A stretch of DNA of 11,695 nucleotides from Clostridiales bacterium UBA3680 (lineage in GTDB: Bacteria > Bacillota > Clostridia > Lachnospirales > CAG-274): NCBI GenBank assembly GCA_002372875.1, contig DFJD01000009.1, positions 1 to 11,695 on the forward strand. The letters run 5' to 3'. Below, piece by piece: positions 1-8,091 of the stretch. Each line of letters opens with the position of its first letter. Position 1 is the stretch's first letter. The notes beneath the pieces are model-generated. The model had not been told where the DNA came from. It searched no databases and was given only the letters and a program-made list of their open reading frames with translations. The translations under genes were made by a program, and so were the position numbers.

Positions 1-76
1 AATTAATCAGTGCTTCCTTAAACAAGAACGGAGAAATGCAGAAAACAAAAGAAAATCAAAATAAGGGGGAAATTAT

Positions 77-2866
77 ATGAACAAAGTGAAAAAGCTGTTT
101 GCCATTGTTTTTGCAATAACGGCGGTAATGCTGATGCAGACTTATGCGTTTGCATATACGGGCAGCGGCACAAGCACAGGCCCATACACGGTATATACCT
201 TTGACGAATTAAAGGAATGCTGTGAAAAGGGCGGTTATGTCAAATTGGGCGGTGATATAATCGAGGACAGTTTTAAAGATATAAATGTTGTGTATGATAC
301 ACACCTTGACCTTGACGGGAAAGCTTTAAAAATAAACAATGCAGCATCAAGTTTTTCAAACCACTTTTTTACGGTAAAAGCCTATTTGGAAATAACGGGT
401 AAAGGCGGAGAAATATATTTAAAGAATTATCCGTCCAATGTTTTTGAAGTGGAAGAAGGCGGGGAACTTGTAATAAACAACTGCGATATAACGGATGAGC
501 CGAATGTATCGCAGCATAATTGGTCGGATATGTTGCAGACTTCGGTATTACAACCGATATGTGTTTCCGAAGGCGGAAAATTAACGGTAAATTCAGGTAC
601 GATAACTTCGCTTTCGGAAAATGCTGTGGCTGTATCCAATTTTGGCGAAACAACGATAAATGGCGGTACATTCAAAGCAAATGCGGATAACAGCGTTTCT
701 AACTGGGGCGAGATGTATATAAACGGCGGTACTGTTGAAAACGGTATGGAAACGGTGGACAGCAGGCTTATTGTAAGCGGCGGAAAAATATATAATCTGG
801 ATTGCGGCGGAACAAAGCAAAAAGGTGTAGATATAAAATTATATGCGGGTACCTTCATTGGCTCGATACACCTTACTATGCTTTATAATTACGGCGCAGA
901 AAATATATCGGCTATCATACCCGAAACCAGTACGGTAAAGATAGACGGCAAAAAATTAGATAGGAACAGTACATTCAGCACTTTATATACCGAATCGAAA
1001 AACAAAACAGTTGAAATAATTTCAAGCAAAACTTTTATAAAGTATATTTCGCTGACGGGCGATGTTACCCCAATATGCGGCAATTCCCCCGTATATCCCG
1101 TAAATGAAAGCCCTGCGCTATACGATATGACGGCACATTGGTACAATTACGGCGGCAAAGTCGAAATAACCGAGTTTAAGCCTGGCAGAGATTATACGCT
1201 TGAAATTGATTTGACTGTAAAGGATGCCTATTATATGTTGGGCTCTTTTACAAGTGTAGATTTGAGGGATACTCCCGATGATAAGTACAGTTTAGACAGC
1301 ATAACGGTAACGGATACAACAATAAAAGTGACGTATTTTTTTACCGTAAAACCGATGATAACGAAACAGCCTTACAATCCCTATGATACAAACCCGATGA
1401 TAGGTCATAATATCTATGTAGACATAGATGCCGAAAATGCAGAGAGTTACGAATGGCACTGGTATGCTCGCGGCTATGACGGGGTGCAGCAGGATTTTTC
1501 GGATAATAATTTGCTTTTGACCGCCACGGGTACGACAAGCCCGCGCCTTAACCTGCATATAGTAAGCGATAGGGCGGACGGCTGCAGCGTGTACTGCGTA
1601 TTAAAAAGCGGCGGCTATACCTTGACTTCCGATGTATACTCCATAAATATCCCGCAGTATACGGTCAGCTATAGCACACGATTTAAACAAAGCAGTCAGC
1701 CGTCCGAAAAAGTATACAGCGGTCAGACTTATACCTTCCCCGAATATACTTCGGGCGATCCCTCCGGCTACAGGTTTTATAAATGGTATTATTCAGACAG
1801 CAGCGGCTATTACCATTATCACGCCCCCGGCGAGACTATGGCATACACTTTGGGCAAGGATATAACCGTATCTGCAAGCTATAGCAAGATATTCACTATT
1901 TCCTTTGACCCGAACGGCGGCGGCGGAAGCATGGACACCGAAGAAATTTGTCAGGGCGATATTTTTACTTTCCCCAGATGTAAATTTACCCCGCCCTCAA
2001 ATAAAGAGTTTGACTGTTGGCTCGCTCCGATAGGCGATAAAGAGACCTATGATGTGGGAGATACGGTGATATATCCGGGAGAAAAAAATATATGCCTTAC
2101 GGCAAGGTGGAAGTACAAAAAATATACCGTTGAATTTGATACGGGAGAGGTATGTACGCCCCCGCCTGAACAGTATGTAACATATGGCGAATATGCCACG
2201 GATAACGGCGACCCTGTTGCAGACGGCTACAACTTTATGGGCTGGTATTACGACAGCGAATACAGCCAACAGTTTTCTTTTTACAACAAAATAACGGAAA
2301 ATACAATACTCTATGCAAAGTGGGAAGAGATAGGCAACGGAGTCGGTTTCTCCTATGATTATTCCGGCTACGATACGGAAAACAGAAAAATGCTGAAAGT
2401 TTATTACGGTGACGACCTGTATTTTACAACGACCATGACCGCCGGAACTGCCTTCGGTTATTACATGGTCGTAAACGGTGACACTTACAGCCTTACATAT
2501 TCCGACGGTTATCATCCTTTTGTGATAGATGACAGCACCCAGGTAATGAGAAGGATCGACGGCGAACGAATATATTATAATGCCAAGAGTTTTATCAAAC
2601 CCGATAATACCGTTTATATCTATTCAATGAGATTCGTCGAAGGCAGAAGATATTTTACATCGGCTTATGAGCTGGACATCCTTTATCACCCGGGAGATAT
2701 TGATGCCAGCGGCAAAGTCGGCGATGCGGATGCCGAAATGCTTTTAAAGCATATCGTCGGCATAGAAGCACTTGACAGCGAACAGCTTGAAAGAGCCGAA
2801 CTGAACAATGACGGCGAAATTGATATACTTGATGTCATCGGAATATTGAAGAATAAAACCGCTTGA
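77..2866 (+). CDS. Secreted multidomain protein with InlB-type repeats and C-terminal dockerin
   Basis: A 929-residue exported protein of unknown exact function. The start follows the ribosome site AAGGGGGA. Residues 1-26 form a signal peptide: basic MNKVKK, a hydrophobic core, then a likely cleavage after YAFA. Residues about 40-290 are short Gly/Asn/Ile/Val-rich strands with recurring 'GG' and 'INGGT' steps, as in right-handed beta-solenoids. Residues about 425-525 look Ig-like (ITKQP start, central W, a C in the late strand). Three InlB/Listeria-Bacteroides-type repeats follow at about 527-605, 606-680 and 683-750, with F-D-x-N-G, 'GYxFxxWY' and 'YAKWEE' signatures. The C-terminus (about 872-929) is a type I dockerin with two calcium loops: D874-x-D876-x-S878-G879...D885, and E908-x-N910-x-D912-G913...D919, the latter with Glu in place of the usual first Asp. 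No sortase motif or SLH domain is visible, so attachment presumably uses a cohesin encoded elsewhere. Likely role is adhesion or a scaffold-associated surface function; no catalytic domain was recognised. Confidence 0.85.
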   Translation: MNKVKKLFAIVFAITAVMLMQTYAFAYTGSGTSTGPYTVYTFDELKECCEKGGYVKLGGDIIEDSFKDINVVYDTHLDLDGKALKINNAASSFSNHFFTVKAYLEITGKGGEIYLKNYPSNVFEVEEGGELVINNCDITDEPNVSQHNWSDMLQTSVLQPICVSEGGKLTVNSGTITSLSENAVAVSNFGETTINGGTFKANADNSVSNWGEMYINGGTVENGMETVDSRLIVSGGKIYNLDCGGTKQKGVDIKLYAGTFIGSIHLTMLYNYGAENISAIIPETSTVKIDGKKLDRNSTFSTLYTESKNKTVEIISSKTFIKYISLTGDVTPICGNSPVYPVNESPALYDMTAHWYNYGGKVEITEFKPGRDYTLEIDLTVKDAYYMLGSFTSVDLRDTPDDKYSLDSITVTDTTIKVTYFFTVKPMITKQPYNPYDTNPMIGHNIYVDIDAENAESYEWHWYARGYDGVQQDFSDNNLLLTATGTTSPRLNLHIVSDRADGCSVYCVLKSGGYTLTSDVYSINIPQYTVSYSTRFKQSSQPSEKVYSGQTYTFPEYTSGDPSGYRFYKWYYSDSSGYYHYHAPGETMAYTLGKDITVSASYSKIFTISFDPNGGGGSMDTEEICQGDIFTFPRCKFTPPSNKEFDCWLAPIGDKETYDVGDTVIYPGEKNICLTARWKYKKYTVEFDTGEVCTPPPEQYVTYGEYATDNGDPVADGYNFMGWYYDSEYSQQFSFYNKITENTILYAKWEEIGNGVGFSYDYSGYDTENRKMLKVYYGDDLYFTTTMTAGTAFGYYMVVNGDTYSLTYSDGYHPFVIDDSTQVMRRIDGERIYYNAKSFIKPDNTVYIYSMRFVEGRRYFTSAYELDILYHPGDIDASGKVGDADAEMLLKHIVGIEALDSEQLERAELNNDGEIDILDVIGILKNKTA

Positions 2867-2894
2867 TTTCGCCTGAAAAGAGGATATAACAGAT

Positions 2895-2923
2895 AAAAGG
2901 ACAGCAAAACCGCTGTCCTTTTT
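2895..2923 (+). terminator. Intrinsic terminator after the dockerin protein gene
   Basis: An 11-bp perfect stem (AAAAGGACAGC / GCTGTCCTTTT) with a 6-base loop AAAACC runs into a T tract, 28 bases past the stop codon. It ends the secreted-protein transcript and separates it from the accessory block. Confidence 0.9.
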
Positions 2924-3101
2924 CTATATTATGAGTATGTAGCTGAAATTTATTTCTGCGGAATACGAATATCATTGACGTGAATACAATTATTTTATAA
3001 GCATATAAGACAATGCGATATTGCTTGTTCTATAGGCTTATTGTTCTAATGTGCTACTATTATATTTATATTTTCCTTGTAAGACGTATTTATAATTTTT
3101 G

Positions 3102-3130
3102 TTGAAATACATCCGGTTAAGGTGTATAAT
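3102..3130 (+). promoter_or_regulatory. Promoter of the Rpn-family nuclease gene
   Basis: TTGAAA (3102-3107) and a perfect TATAAT (3125-3130) are separated by 17 bases, the ideal sigma-A spacing. Transcription would begin near 3137, which rules out the in-frame TTG at 3099 as the translation start of the next gene. Confidence 0.8.
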
Positions 3131-3170
3131 AATCTTACAAAAAGGTATTGTATATATGAAAGGACAACTA

Positions 3171-4010
3171 ATGAGCAACACAAAAGACATTTTGGAAAAA
3201 CATCTTGAAAGTTTCAATGATGTTTTCGCCGATATGATAAATGTATTGATATACGGCGGCAAAGAAACTATCAGCGAGAACGATCTGGAAGATATAAACC
3301 CAAAGTCATATTATGTTGAAGATGAACAAATAAGGGAACAGGAAAGAGATATTTCAAAGAAATGGACAAAAAATAACATTATCCTTTCGTTTTTGGGTAT
3401 AGAAAATCAAACTAACATAGATCCGAAAATGCCTTTTAGGGTAATTGGATATGAAGGGGTCTCATACAAATATATGTTGGCGAACAAAATACCTCCATGT
3501 CCGGTGGTAACTATTGTTCTTAACTTTTCAATGACAAAGTGGGAAAAACACAAAACTTTGCTTGAAGAAATGACATTTGACGAAGAATTGAAGCCTTTTG
3601 TCAATGATTATAAAATAAATGTCATAGATGTTGCATATCTCTCAAGAGAAACGGTAAATAAATTTAAAAGTGATTTCAAGATAATTGCGGACTATTTTGT
3701 GCAAATGCGTGAAACAGGCGAATACAAGCCTATGACGGATAAGGCACAGCACATCTGGGAACTGCTTTTGCTGATGAGTGCATTAACAAAAGATAACAGA
3801 TTTGAAGTGCAGTATTATAATGAGCATAGAGAGGAGCGTGCCAATATGTGTGAAGTATTAGATAAAATCGTTAAAGATCAAGCTATTTCAACAGCAGAAA
3901 AAATGCTTGACGACGGTATAAGCATTGAGAAAATAATAAAGTATGTGCCGTTATCCTTTGCCGAAGTTTCAGAAATAGCAAAGAAAAGAAATGTCGTACA
4001 ACCTGTTTGA
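3171..4010 (+). CDS. Rpn-family recombination-promoting nuclease / putative transposase (PD-(D/E)XK)
   Basis: A 279-residue protein resembling the Rpn/PDDEXK_2 family, which in Enterobacteria (RpnA-E) are DNA endonucleases that promote RecA-independent recombination and are otherwise annotated as transposases. Family-like signs: an N-terminal 'F-x-D-x-F-A-D-x-I-N' helix (D17, D21), the core strand ending I-E78-N-Q80 (the ExQ form this family uses in place of ExK), then 'MPFR' and spaced tyrosines (R90, Y94, Y99). It ends in a tail of the form 'AEKMLDDGISIEKII...LSFAEVSEIAKK', like the 'GxSxEeIa...lseEEI' tails common in these proteins. ATG 3171 is chosen because AAAGGA lies six bases ahead; ATG 3156 (five residues longer) is possible but has a poorer site. 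The gene has its own promoter and terminator, so it is a stand-alone unit. No transposon ends were seen, so the biological role in this host is not established. Confidence 0.8.
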   Translation: MSNTKDILEKHLESFNDVFADMINVLIYGGKETISENDLEDINPKSYYVEDEQIREQERDISKKWTKNNIILSFLGIENQTNIDPKMPFRVIGYEGVSYKYMLANKIPPCPVVTIVLNFSMTKWEKHKTLLEEMTFDEELKPFVNDYKINVIDVAYLSRETVNKFKSDFKIIADYFVQMRETGEYKPMTDKAQHIWELLLLMSALTKDNRFEVQYYNEHREERANMCEVLDKIVKDQAISTAEKMLDDGISIEKIIKYVPLSFAEVSEIAKKRNVVQPV

Positions 4011-4037
4011 TAACCGGATAACAAAACAACAATTTTT

Positions 4038-4063
4038 GCAGGGACTTTGTTCCCTGCTTTTTT
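4038..4063 (+). terminator. Intrinsic terminator after the Rpn-family gene
   Basis: Perfect 7-bp stem GCAGGGA / TCCCTGC with loop CTTTGT, followed by six T residues, 27 bases past the stop codon. Confidence 0.9.
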
Positions 4064-4098
4064 GTATGCAATAAATCTATATGTTATACTGATTATCC

Positions 4099-4252
4099 GT
4101 TGAAACATGGGGTAGTTATTGTCAGATTTTTTCGTCAATACAATGAAAAGACTCGATGCCAATGCCTTAGTGCATTGGTGAGAGGCTTTGAAACAGTAGT
4201 GGCGGAAAAAGCGGCAATAAATGCCATGATTTCAATGGAGGATCAGTATTAG
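4099..4252 (+). pseudogene. Possible decayed gene fragment between the Rpn and restriction genes
   Basis: This stretch has coding-like character but no intact gene. One frame, ending at the TAG 4250-4252, reads to a C-terminus VAEKAAINAMISMEDQY. In another frame the bases just upstream read DFFVNTMKRLDANALVHW and stop at the TGA near 4180. A single frameshift close to 4175-4180 would join the two into one continuous tail. I do not recognise the parent family. Alternatively this is non-coding DNA whose open frames are chance. No start codon with a ribosome site is visible upstream, and the Rpn terminator lies between it and the previous gene. Confidence 0.25.
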
Positions 4253-4291
4253 TTGAAGTATTCGACAAAATATGATAAAATACAAGATAAT
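4253..4291 (+). promoter_or_regulatory. Candidate promoter(s) of the MmeI-like restriction-modification gene
   Basis: Two overlapping candidates: TTGAAG (4253-4258), 17 bases, TAAAAT (4276-4281); and TCGACA (4262-4267), 18 bases, GATAAT (4286-4291). Either places the transcript start just before the GGGAGGTGG ribosome site, so the in-frame TTG at 4253 lies inside the promoter and is not the start codon. Confidence 0.5.
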
Positions 4292-4305
4292 GGCAGAAAT
4301 AATTT

Positions 4306-4314
4306 GGGAGGTGG
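4306..4314 (+). promoter_or_regulatory. Ribosome binding site fixing the start of the restriction-modification gene
   Basis: GGGAGGTGG with GGAGG seven bases ahead of ATG 4319 is a near-perfect Shine-Dalgarno site and decides the start over the upstream TTG at 4253. Confidence 0.85.
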
Positions 4315-4318
4315 AGTT

Positions 4319-7078
4319 ATGAACGAAAAGGAACAGAAAAAGGCAGCTAAGGACTTTGCCCAAAGGTGGCAGGGTAAAGGATATGAAAAAGGACAATCTC
4401 AGCAATTTTGGATAGACTTGCTTGTAAATGTTTATGGTGTGGAAGATATTGCCGGATTTATCAGTTTTGAAGATCAGGTTCATTTAGACCATACCTCTTT
4501 TATAGACGGATATATTAAATCCACCCGTGTTATGATAGAGCAAAAGTCTATCGGTAAAGATCTGCGAAAGCCTATCAAGCAATCCGACGGTTCATTGCTG
4601 ACTCCATTCCAGCAGGCGAAGCGTTACGTTACCGAACTGCCGCTGTCACAACACCCTCGATGGATAATAACTTGTAATTTTGAGGAATTTCTTGTCTACG
4701 ATATGGAAAAGCCGAACGGTGAACCCGAGCAAATATTTCTCAAAGACCTTGCCAAAGATTTTTATCGACTGCAATTTCTTGTTGAAACAGGCAGTGAAAT
4801 GTTTAAAAAGGAAATGGAAATTTCTTTGAAGGCGGGCGAACTTGTCGGAAAGCTGTATGATGCAATATTAAAGCAATACAAGAACCCCGAAAGCCCCGAA
4901 ACACTTAAAAGCCTTAATATGCTTTGTGTAAGGCTTGTATTCTGCTTATATGCGGAAGATTCCGAAATATTTGGTAAGCACGGAATGTTCGGGCAATATC
5001 TTTCGCATTTTCAACCCAAAGATGTCCGCAAAGCTTTGATAGAACTGTTTCAAGTCCTCGACACTAAACCCGAAGACCGTGATCCTTATATGGATGATGA
5101 CCTTGCGGCTTTTCCTTATGTGAACGGCGGTTTGTTTGCCGATGAAAACATTGAGATACCTCGATTTACCGATGAAATTGTAGGTTTGCTTATAAACGGT
5201 GCAAGTGAGAACTTTGATTGGGCAGACATAAGCCCTACTATCTTTGGTGCAGTATTTGAAAGCACGCTGAATCCCGAAACAAGACGTTCGGGCGGTATGC
5301 ACTATACTTCTATCGAAAATATTCACAAAGTTATTGATCCGCTGTTTCTTGATGATTTAAAGACGGAATTTGCGGAAATTTGTGAGATAAAGGTCGATAA
5401 AACAAGAGAAGCAAAACTGGAGCAATTTCGTGATAAACTCGCTTCGCTTACCTTCCTCGACCCTGCCTGCGGTTCGGGAAACTTCCTCACGGAAACCTAC
5501 ATCAGCCTGCGCCGTCTTGAAAATAAGGCTTTGGAAGCCATACACGGCGGTCAGATGATACTTGGTGGAGTTATTCCCATAAAAGTCGGCATCGGTCAAT
5601 TTTACGGAATAGAAATAAACGACTTTGCCGTAACTGTCGCAAAGACCGCACTTTGGATAGCCGAAAACCAGATGATGCATGAGACCGAAGAGATAATCCA
5701 TGCAGACCTCGATTTTCTGCCGCTGAAAAGTTATGCAAATATCGTTGAGGGCAATTCACTTCGTATTGATTGGGAGAGCGTTGTGCCTAAAGATAGGCTG
5801 TCTTATATTATGGGGAATCCGCCGTTTGTGGGGAAGAAAGAACAATCAAAAGAGCAAAAAAAAGAATTGGTAGATGCTTTTAGAAAAAAAATCAAGGGAA
5901 TAGGTAATCTTGACTATGTTACCGGTTGGTATATAAAAGCAGTTTCGTTGATAAAAAATACAAGTATAAAAGCTGCTTTTGTTTCAACCAACTCTATTTC
6001 TCAAGGAGAGCAAGTTCCTATCTTTTGGAAGGAAATGCTTGATTTAGGTGTATTTATAAATTTTGTACATACTACATTTCGTTGGGATAGCGAGGCAAGT
6101 ATAAAAGCACATGTTCATTGTGTTATTATAGGATTCAGCTTTGTAAACGAAAAAAACAAAAAAATATATTCATCGAATAGAGTACAATTAGTTGAGAATA
6201 TTAATCCATATTTAGTAAATGCTCCAACTGTGATTATAAGTAATTGCAGCAAGCCTATTTGTATAGATGCACCACTAATTTTTTATGGAAGTATGCCTAT
6301 TGATGATGGACACTTAATTTTAAATAAAGATGATGTTGAGGCTTTGTTGAAAGAAAATTACGATAATAAAAAGTTTATTCGTAAATATGTTGGTGGAGCA
6401 GAACTAATAAAAAATAAAGATCGTTGGTGCTTATGGTTGGTAAATGCTTCCCCAAAAGATTTACAAAAATCCGCTATAATTAAAGAGCGTATAAGACAAA
6501 CGGCAAATTTTAGGAAGTTAAGCAATCGTCCGCAAACAATTGCCTTGGCAAATACACCCTCTCTTTTTGGTGAAATTAGGCAACCTAAAACAGATATGAT
6601 TGCAATTCCTAAAGTATCATCTGAGAATAGGCGATATATTCCTCTATCTTATGTTTCGCCGGAAATAATCGTAAACGGAAGTGCTTTAATAATACCTAAT
6701 GCAACACTATATCATTTTGGTGTTTTGATATCAAATGTTCATATGAGTTGGATGAGAACAGTTGCAGGAAGAATGGAAATGCGCTATCAATATTCGGGGG
6801 GAGTTGTTTATAACAATTTCCCTTGGTGTACACCCACTGACGAGCAAAAAGCTAAAATAGAGCAAACCGCACAAATGATACTTGATGCAAGGGCGAAATA
6901 TCCCGATTGCTCGCTTGCCGATCTCTATGATGAAACCACCATGCCACCCGAACTTCGCAAGGCACATCAGCAAAACGATAAAGCCGTTATGCAAGCCTAC
7001 GGATTTTGGGGCAAACTCAACACCGAGAGCGAGTGCGTAGCTGAACTTATGAAGATGTATCAAAAACTGACCGAATAA
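4319..7078 (+). CDS. MmeI-like (type IIL) single-chain restriction endonuclease / adenine-N6 DNA methyltransferase
   Basis: A 919-residue bifunctional enzyme, the same length as MmeI, that should recognise a short asymmetric site, methylate adenine on one strand, and cut at a fixed distance away. Nuclease domain, residues about 1-160: D63 and E74-Q-K76 ('IEQKS') form the PD-(D/E)XK centre, with ten residues between D and E. A helical spacer covers about 160-300. Methyltransferase: motif X region around 305-331 ('GAVFES...GGMHYTS'), motif I D381-PACGSGNF, an acidic motif II position at E432 ('FYGIEIN'), and motif IV N500-P-P-F503 typical of gamma-class adenine methyltransferases. The target recognition region should lie at about 600-820, followed by a conserved C-terminal part 'NNFPWCTP...SLADLYD...MPPELRKAH...AYGFWG'. 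All catalytic signatures look intact. It appears to be a single gene with no separate specificity or methylase subunit, as expected for this family. The region from about 5830 to 6830 is markedly AT-richer than both flanks. The exact specificity cannot be read from sequence alone. Confidence 0.9.
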   Translation: MNEKEQKKAAKDFAQRWQGKGYEKGQSQQFWIDLLVNVYGVEDIAGFISFEDQVHLDHTSFIDGYIKSTRVMIEQKSIGKDLRKPIKQSDGSLLTPFQQAKRYVTELPLSQHPRWIITCNFEEFLVYDMEKPNGEPEQIFLKDLAKDFYRLQFLVETGSEMFKKEMEISLKAGELVGKLYDAILKQYKNPESPETLKSLNMLCVRLVFCLYAEDSEIFGKHGMFGQYLSHFQPKDVRKALIELFQVLDTKPEDRDPYMDDDLAAFPYVNGGLFADENIEIPRFTDEIVGLLINGASENFDWADISPTIFGAVFESTLNPETRRSGGMHYTSIENIHKVIDPLFLDDLKTEFAEICEIKVDKTREAKLEQFRDKLASLTFLDPACGSGNFLTETYISLRRLENKALEAIHGGQMILGGVIPIKVGIGQFYGIEINDFAVTVAKTALWIAENQMMHETEEIIHADLDFLPLKSYANIVEGNSLRIDWESVVPKDRLSYIMGNPPFVGKKEQSKEQKKELVDAFRKKIKGIGNLDYVTGWYIKAVSLIKNTSIKAAFVSTNSISQGEQVPIFWKEMLDLGVFINFVHTTFRWDSEASIKAHVHCVIIGFSFVNEKNKKIYSSNRVQLVENINPYLVNAPTVIISNCSKPICIDAPLIFYGSMPIDDGHLILNKDDVEALLKENYDNKKFIRKYVGGAELIKNKDRWCLWLVNASPKDLQKSAIIKERIRQTANFRKLSNRPQTIALANTPSLFGEIRQPKTDMIAIPKVSSENRRYIPLSYVSPEIIVNGSALIIPNATLYHFGVLISNVHMSWMRTVAGRMEMRYQYSGGVVYNNFPWCTPTDEQKAKIEQTAQMILDARAKYPDCSLADLYDETTMPPELRKAHQQNDKAVMQAYGFWGKLNTESECVAELMKMYQKLTE

Positions 7079-7121
7079 TCATTGTACAAAAACTTCACTC
7101 ATTGAATATCTATGATGAAGT

Positions 7122-7156
7122 AGGGGCTGCGAAGATATATTCTTCACAGCCCCTTT
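7122..7156. terminator. Shared hairpin terminator between convergent genes
   Basis: GGGGCTG-C-GAAGA pairs with TCTTC-A-CAGCCCC (one C/A mismatch) around loop TATAT. It sits between the stop of the restriction-modification gene (plus) and the stop of the SufB-like gene (minus), so it probably serves both. Downstream T tracts are only moderate (TTTGTCTTTG on plus, interrupted on minus). Confidence 0.7.
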
Positions 7157-7170
7157 GTCTTTGTGTGAGC

Positions 7171-8091
7171 TTATCTTAAGAAACCTCTTATTATCATTTC
7201 TTCCGCTTCCTTTTCGGAAAGACCCATTGTCATAAGCTTCATCAGCTGTTCTCCCGCTATTTTTCCTATGGCGGCCTCGTGGATAAGAGCGGCATCAACA
7301 TTTGTTGCCTTAAGCTGAGGGGTCGCTATTATAACTCCCTTATCCATTATGATCGAATCACATTCGGCATGACCGTTACAAGGTGCGTTTCCGTCGATCT
7401 TTATGTCGACCTGTTGAACGCTTTCTTCCTTTGCCACACCTCTGCTTATAAGGTCGCAGGAAGTGTTTTCGGCATTAAGCTCTACCGAAAGTTCCGCTTT
7501 CGCATTTTGGTCGCCCTCGGTAAGAATTTTATCGTGAATGACTATGGATGAGCCTTTACCGCTGAGATTTGCACGGGTTATCCTCACGGTATCGTTTATT
7601 CCCGCTATCTGAGAAGTTTCAAGCTCCATATGGGCTCCCTCTTCAAGCTCTATAAGGGTCGTGGGGTTCATAAGCCTTTTTCCTGTGCCCGTTCCCTCGC
7701 CATAGTGTTTTTCTATATACCTTACCTTGCTGTTCTTCCCTACATGGAAGCTGTGTATTCCGTCATGCTTTGAATCTTCTCCTCCGCAGTTGGAAATGCC
7801 GCAGCCTGCAACTATTGTCACATCACAGTCTTCGCCTATAAAAAAGTCATTGTAAACCAGTTCCTGTAAACCTGTTTGACTTATTATGACCGGAATATGC
7901 ACACTTTGATTTTTCGTTCCGGGTTTAATGATAATATCAATTCCCGATTTGTCCGTTTTTGAAATTATGTCTATATTCGCCGTGGTATTTCTTGCGGAGC
8001 TTTTTCCGTTGGTCCTTATGTTGTATGCACCTACAGGGAGAGCATCAAGGGCGGCAACTTCCTTCAAAAGACTTTTTTCTATACTGTCCAT
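7171..8091 (-). CDS. SufB/SufD-family Fe-S cluster assembly scaffold (minimal SmsB-like form)
   Basis: A 306-residue SufB/SufD core-domain protein, the scaffold on which Fe-S clusters are built with the SufC ATPase. It is much shorter than E. coli SufB (about 495). The C-terminal family signature is clear: 'HEAAIGKIAGEQLMKLMTMGLSEKEAEEMIIRGFL', with H271-E272 aligning to the conserved HE pair of SufB. C244 in 'ECDSII' aligns with the SufB cluster-site cysteine in 'CDS'. Extra candidate ligands C97 and C102 with H109, H113 and H116 form a dense 'GCGISNCGG...HDGIHSFH' patch. The start is ATG 8091, whose A is also the last base of the sufC stop (TGATG), with GGGAGGT upstream; a TTG one codon earlier (8094) is possible. 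Together with the preceding ATPase gene it matches the two-gene SUF-like minimal system (SMS) of anaerobes. No SufS, SufU or SufD partner is in the window. Confidence 0.88.
   Translation of the reverse strand: MDSIEKSLLKEVAALDALPVGAYNIRTNGKSSARNTTANIDIISKTDKSGIDIIIKPGTKNQSVHIPVIISQTGLQELVYNDFFIGEDCDVTIVAGCGISNCGGEDSKHDGIHSFHVGKNSKVRYIEKHYGEGTGTGKRLMNPTTLIELEEGAHMELETSQIAGINDTVRITRANLSGKGSSIVIHDKILTEGDQNAKAELSVELNAENTSCDLISRGVAKEESVQQVDIKIDGNAPCNGHAECDSIIMDKGVIIATPQLKATNVDAALIHEAAIGKIAGEQLMKLMTMGLSEKEAEEMIIRGFLR

Noticed and set aside
3..80. Open plus-strand frame of about 25 codons entering from the window edge and ending at TGA 78-80, overlapping the dockerin protein ATG as ATGA; includes an internal ATG at 36.
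   Set aside because: Could be the end of an upstream gene or a leader peptide, but the sequence is Lys/Asn-rich low complexity, the internal ATG has a ribosome site only two bases away, and such a short open run is easily due to chance.
427..858. Minus-strand open frames inside the dockerin protein gene, and similar antisense frames within hprK, sufC and the restriction gene.
   Set aside because: They mirror the codon structure of the real genes, lack ribosome sites and show no recognisable protein features.
2924..3101. Possible promoter TTGACG (2975-2980) in the AT-rich gap.
   Set aside because: No good -10 box at suitable spacing (TATAAG at 15 bases is poor), and the consensus promoter at 3102-3130 explains the downstream gene.
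3099..3170. Longer start of the Rpn-family protein from TTG 3099.
   Set aside because: TTG 3099 lies at the -35 box of a consensus promoter, upstream of the expected transcript start.
4253..4318. N-terminal extension of the restriction-modification enzyme from TTG 4253.
   Set aside because: The extension overlaps candidate promoter elements, and a near-perfect ribosome site with ATG at 4319 gives the family-typical length.
2924..7156. Search for transposon inverted repeats, direct repeats, CRISPR arrays, tRNA or attachment sites around the accessory block.
   Set aside because: None was visible by eye; the Rpn 'transposase' label alone does not make it a mobile element.
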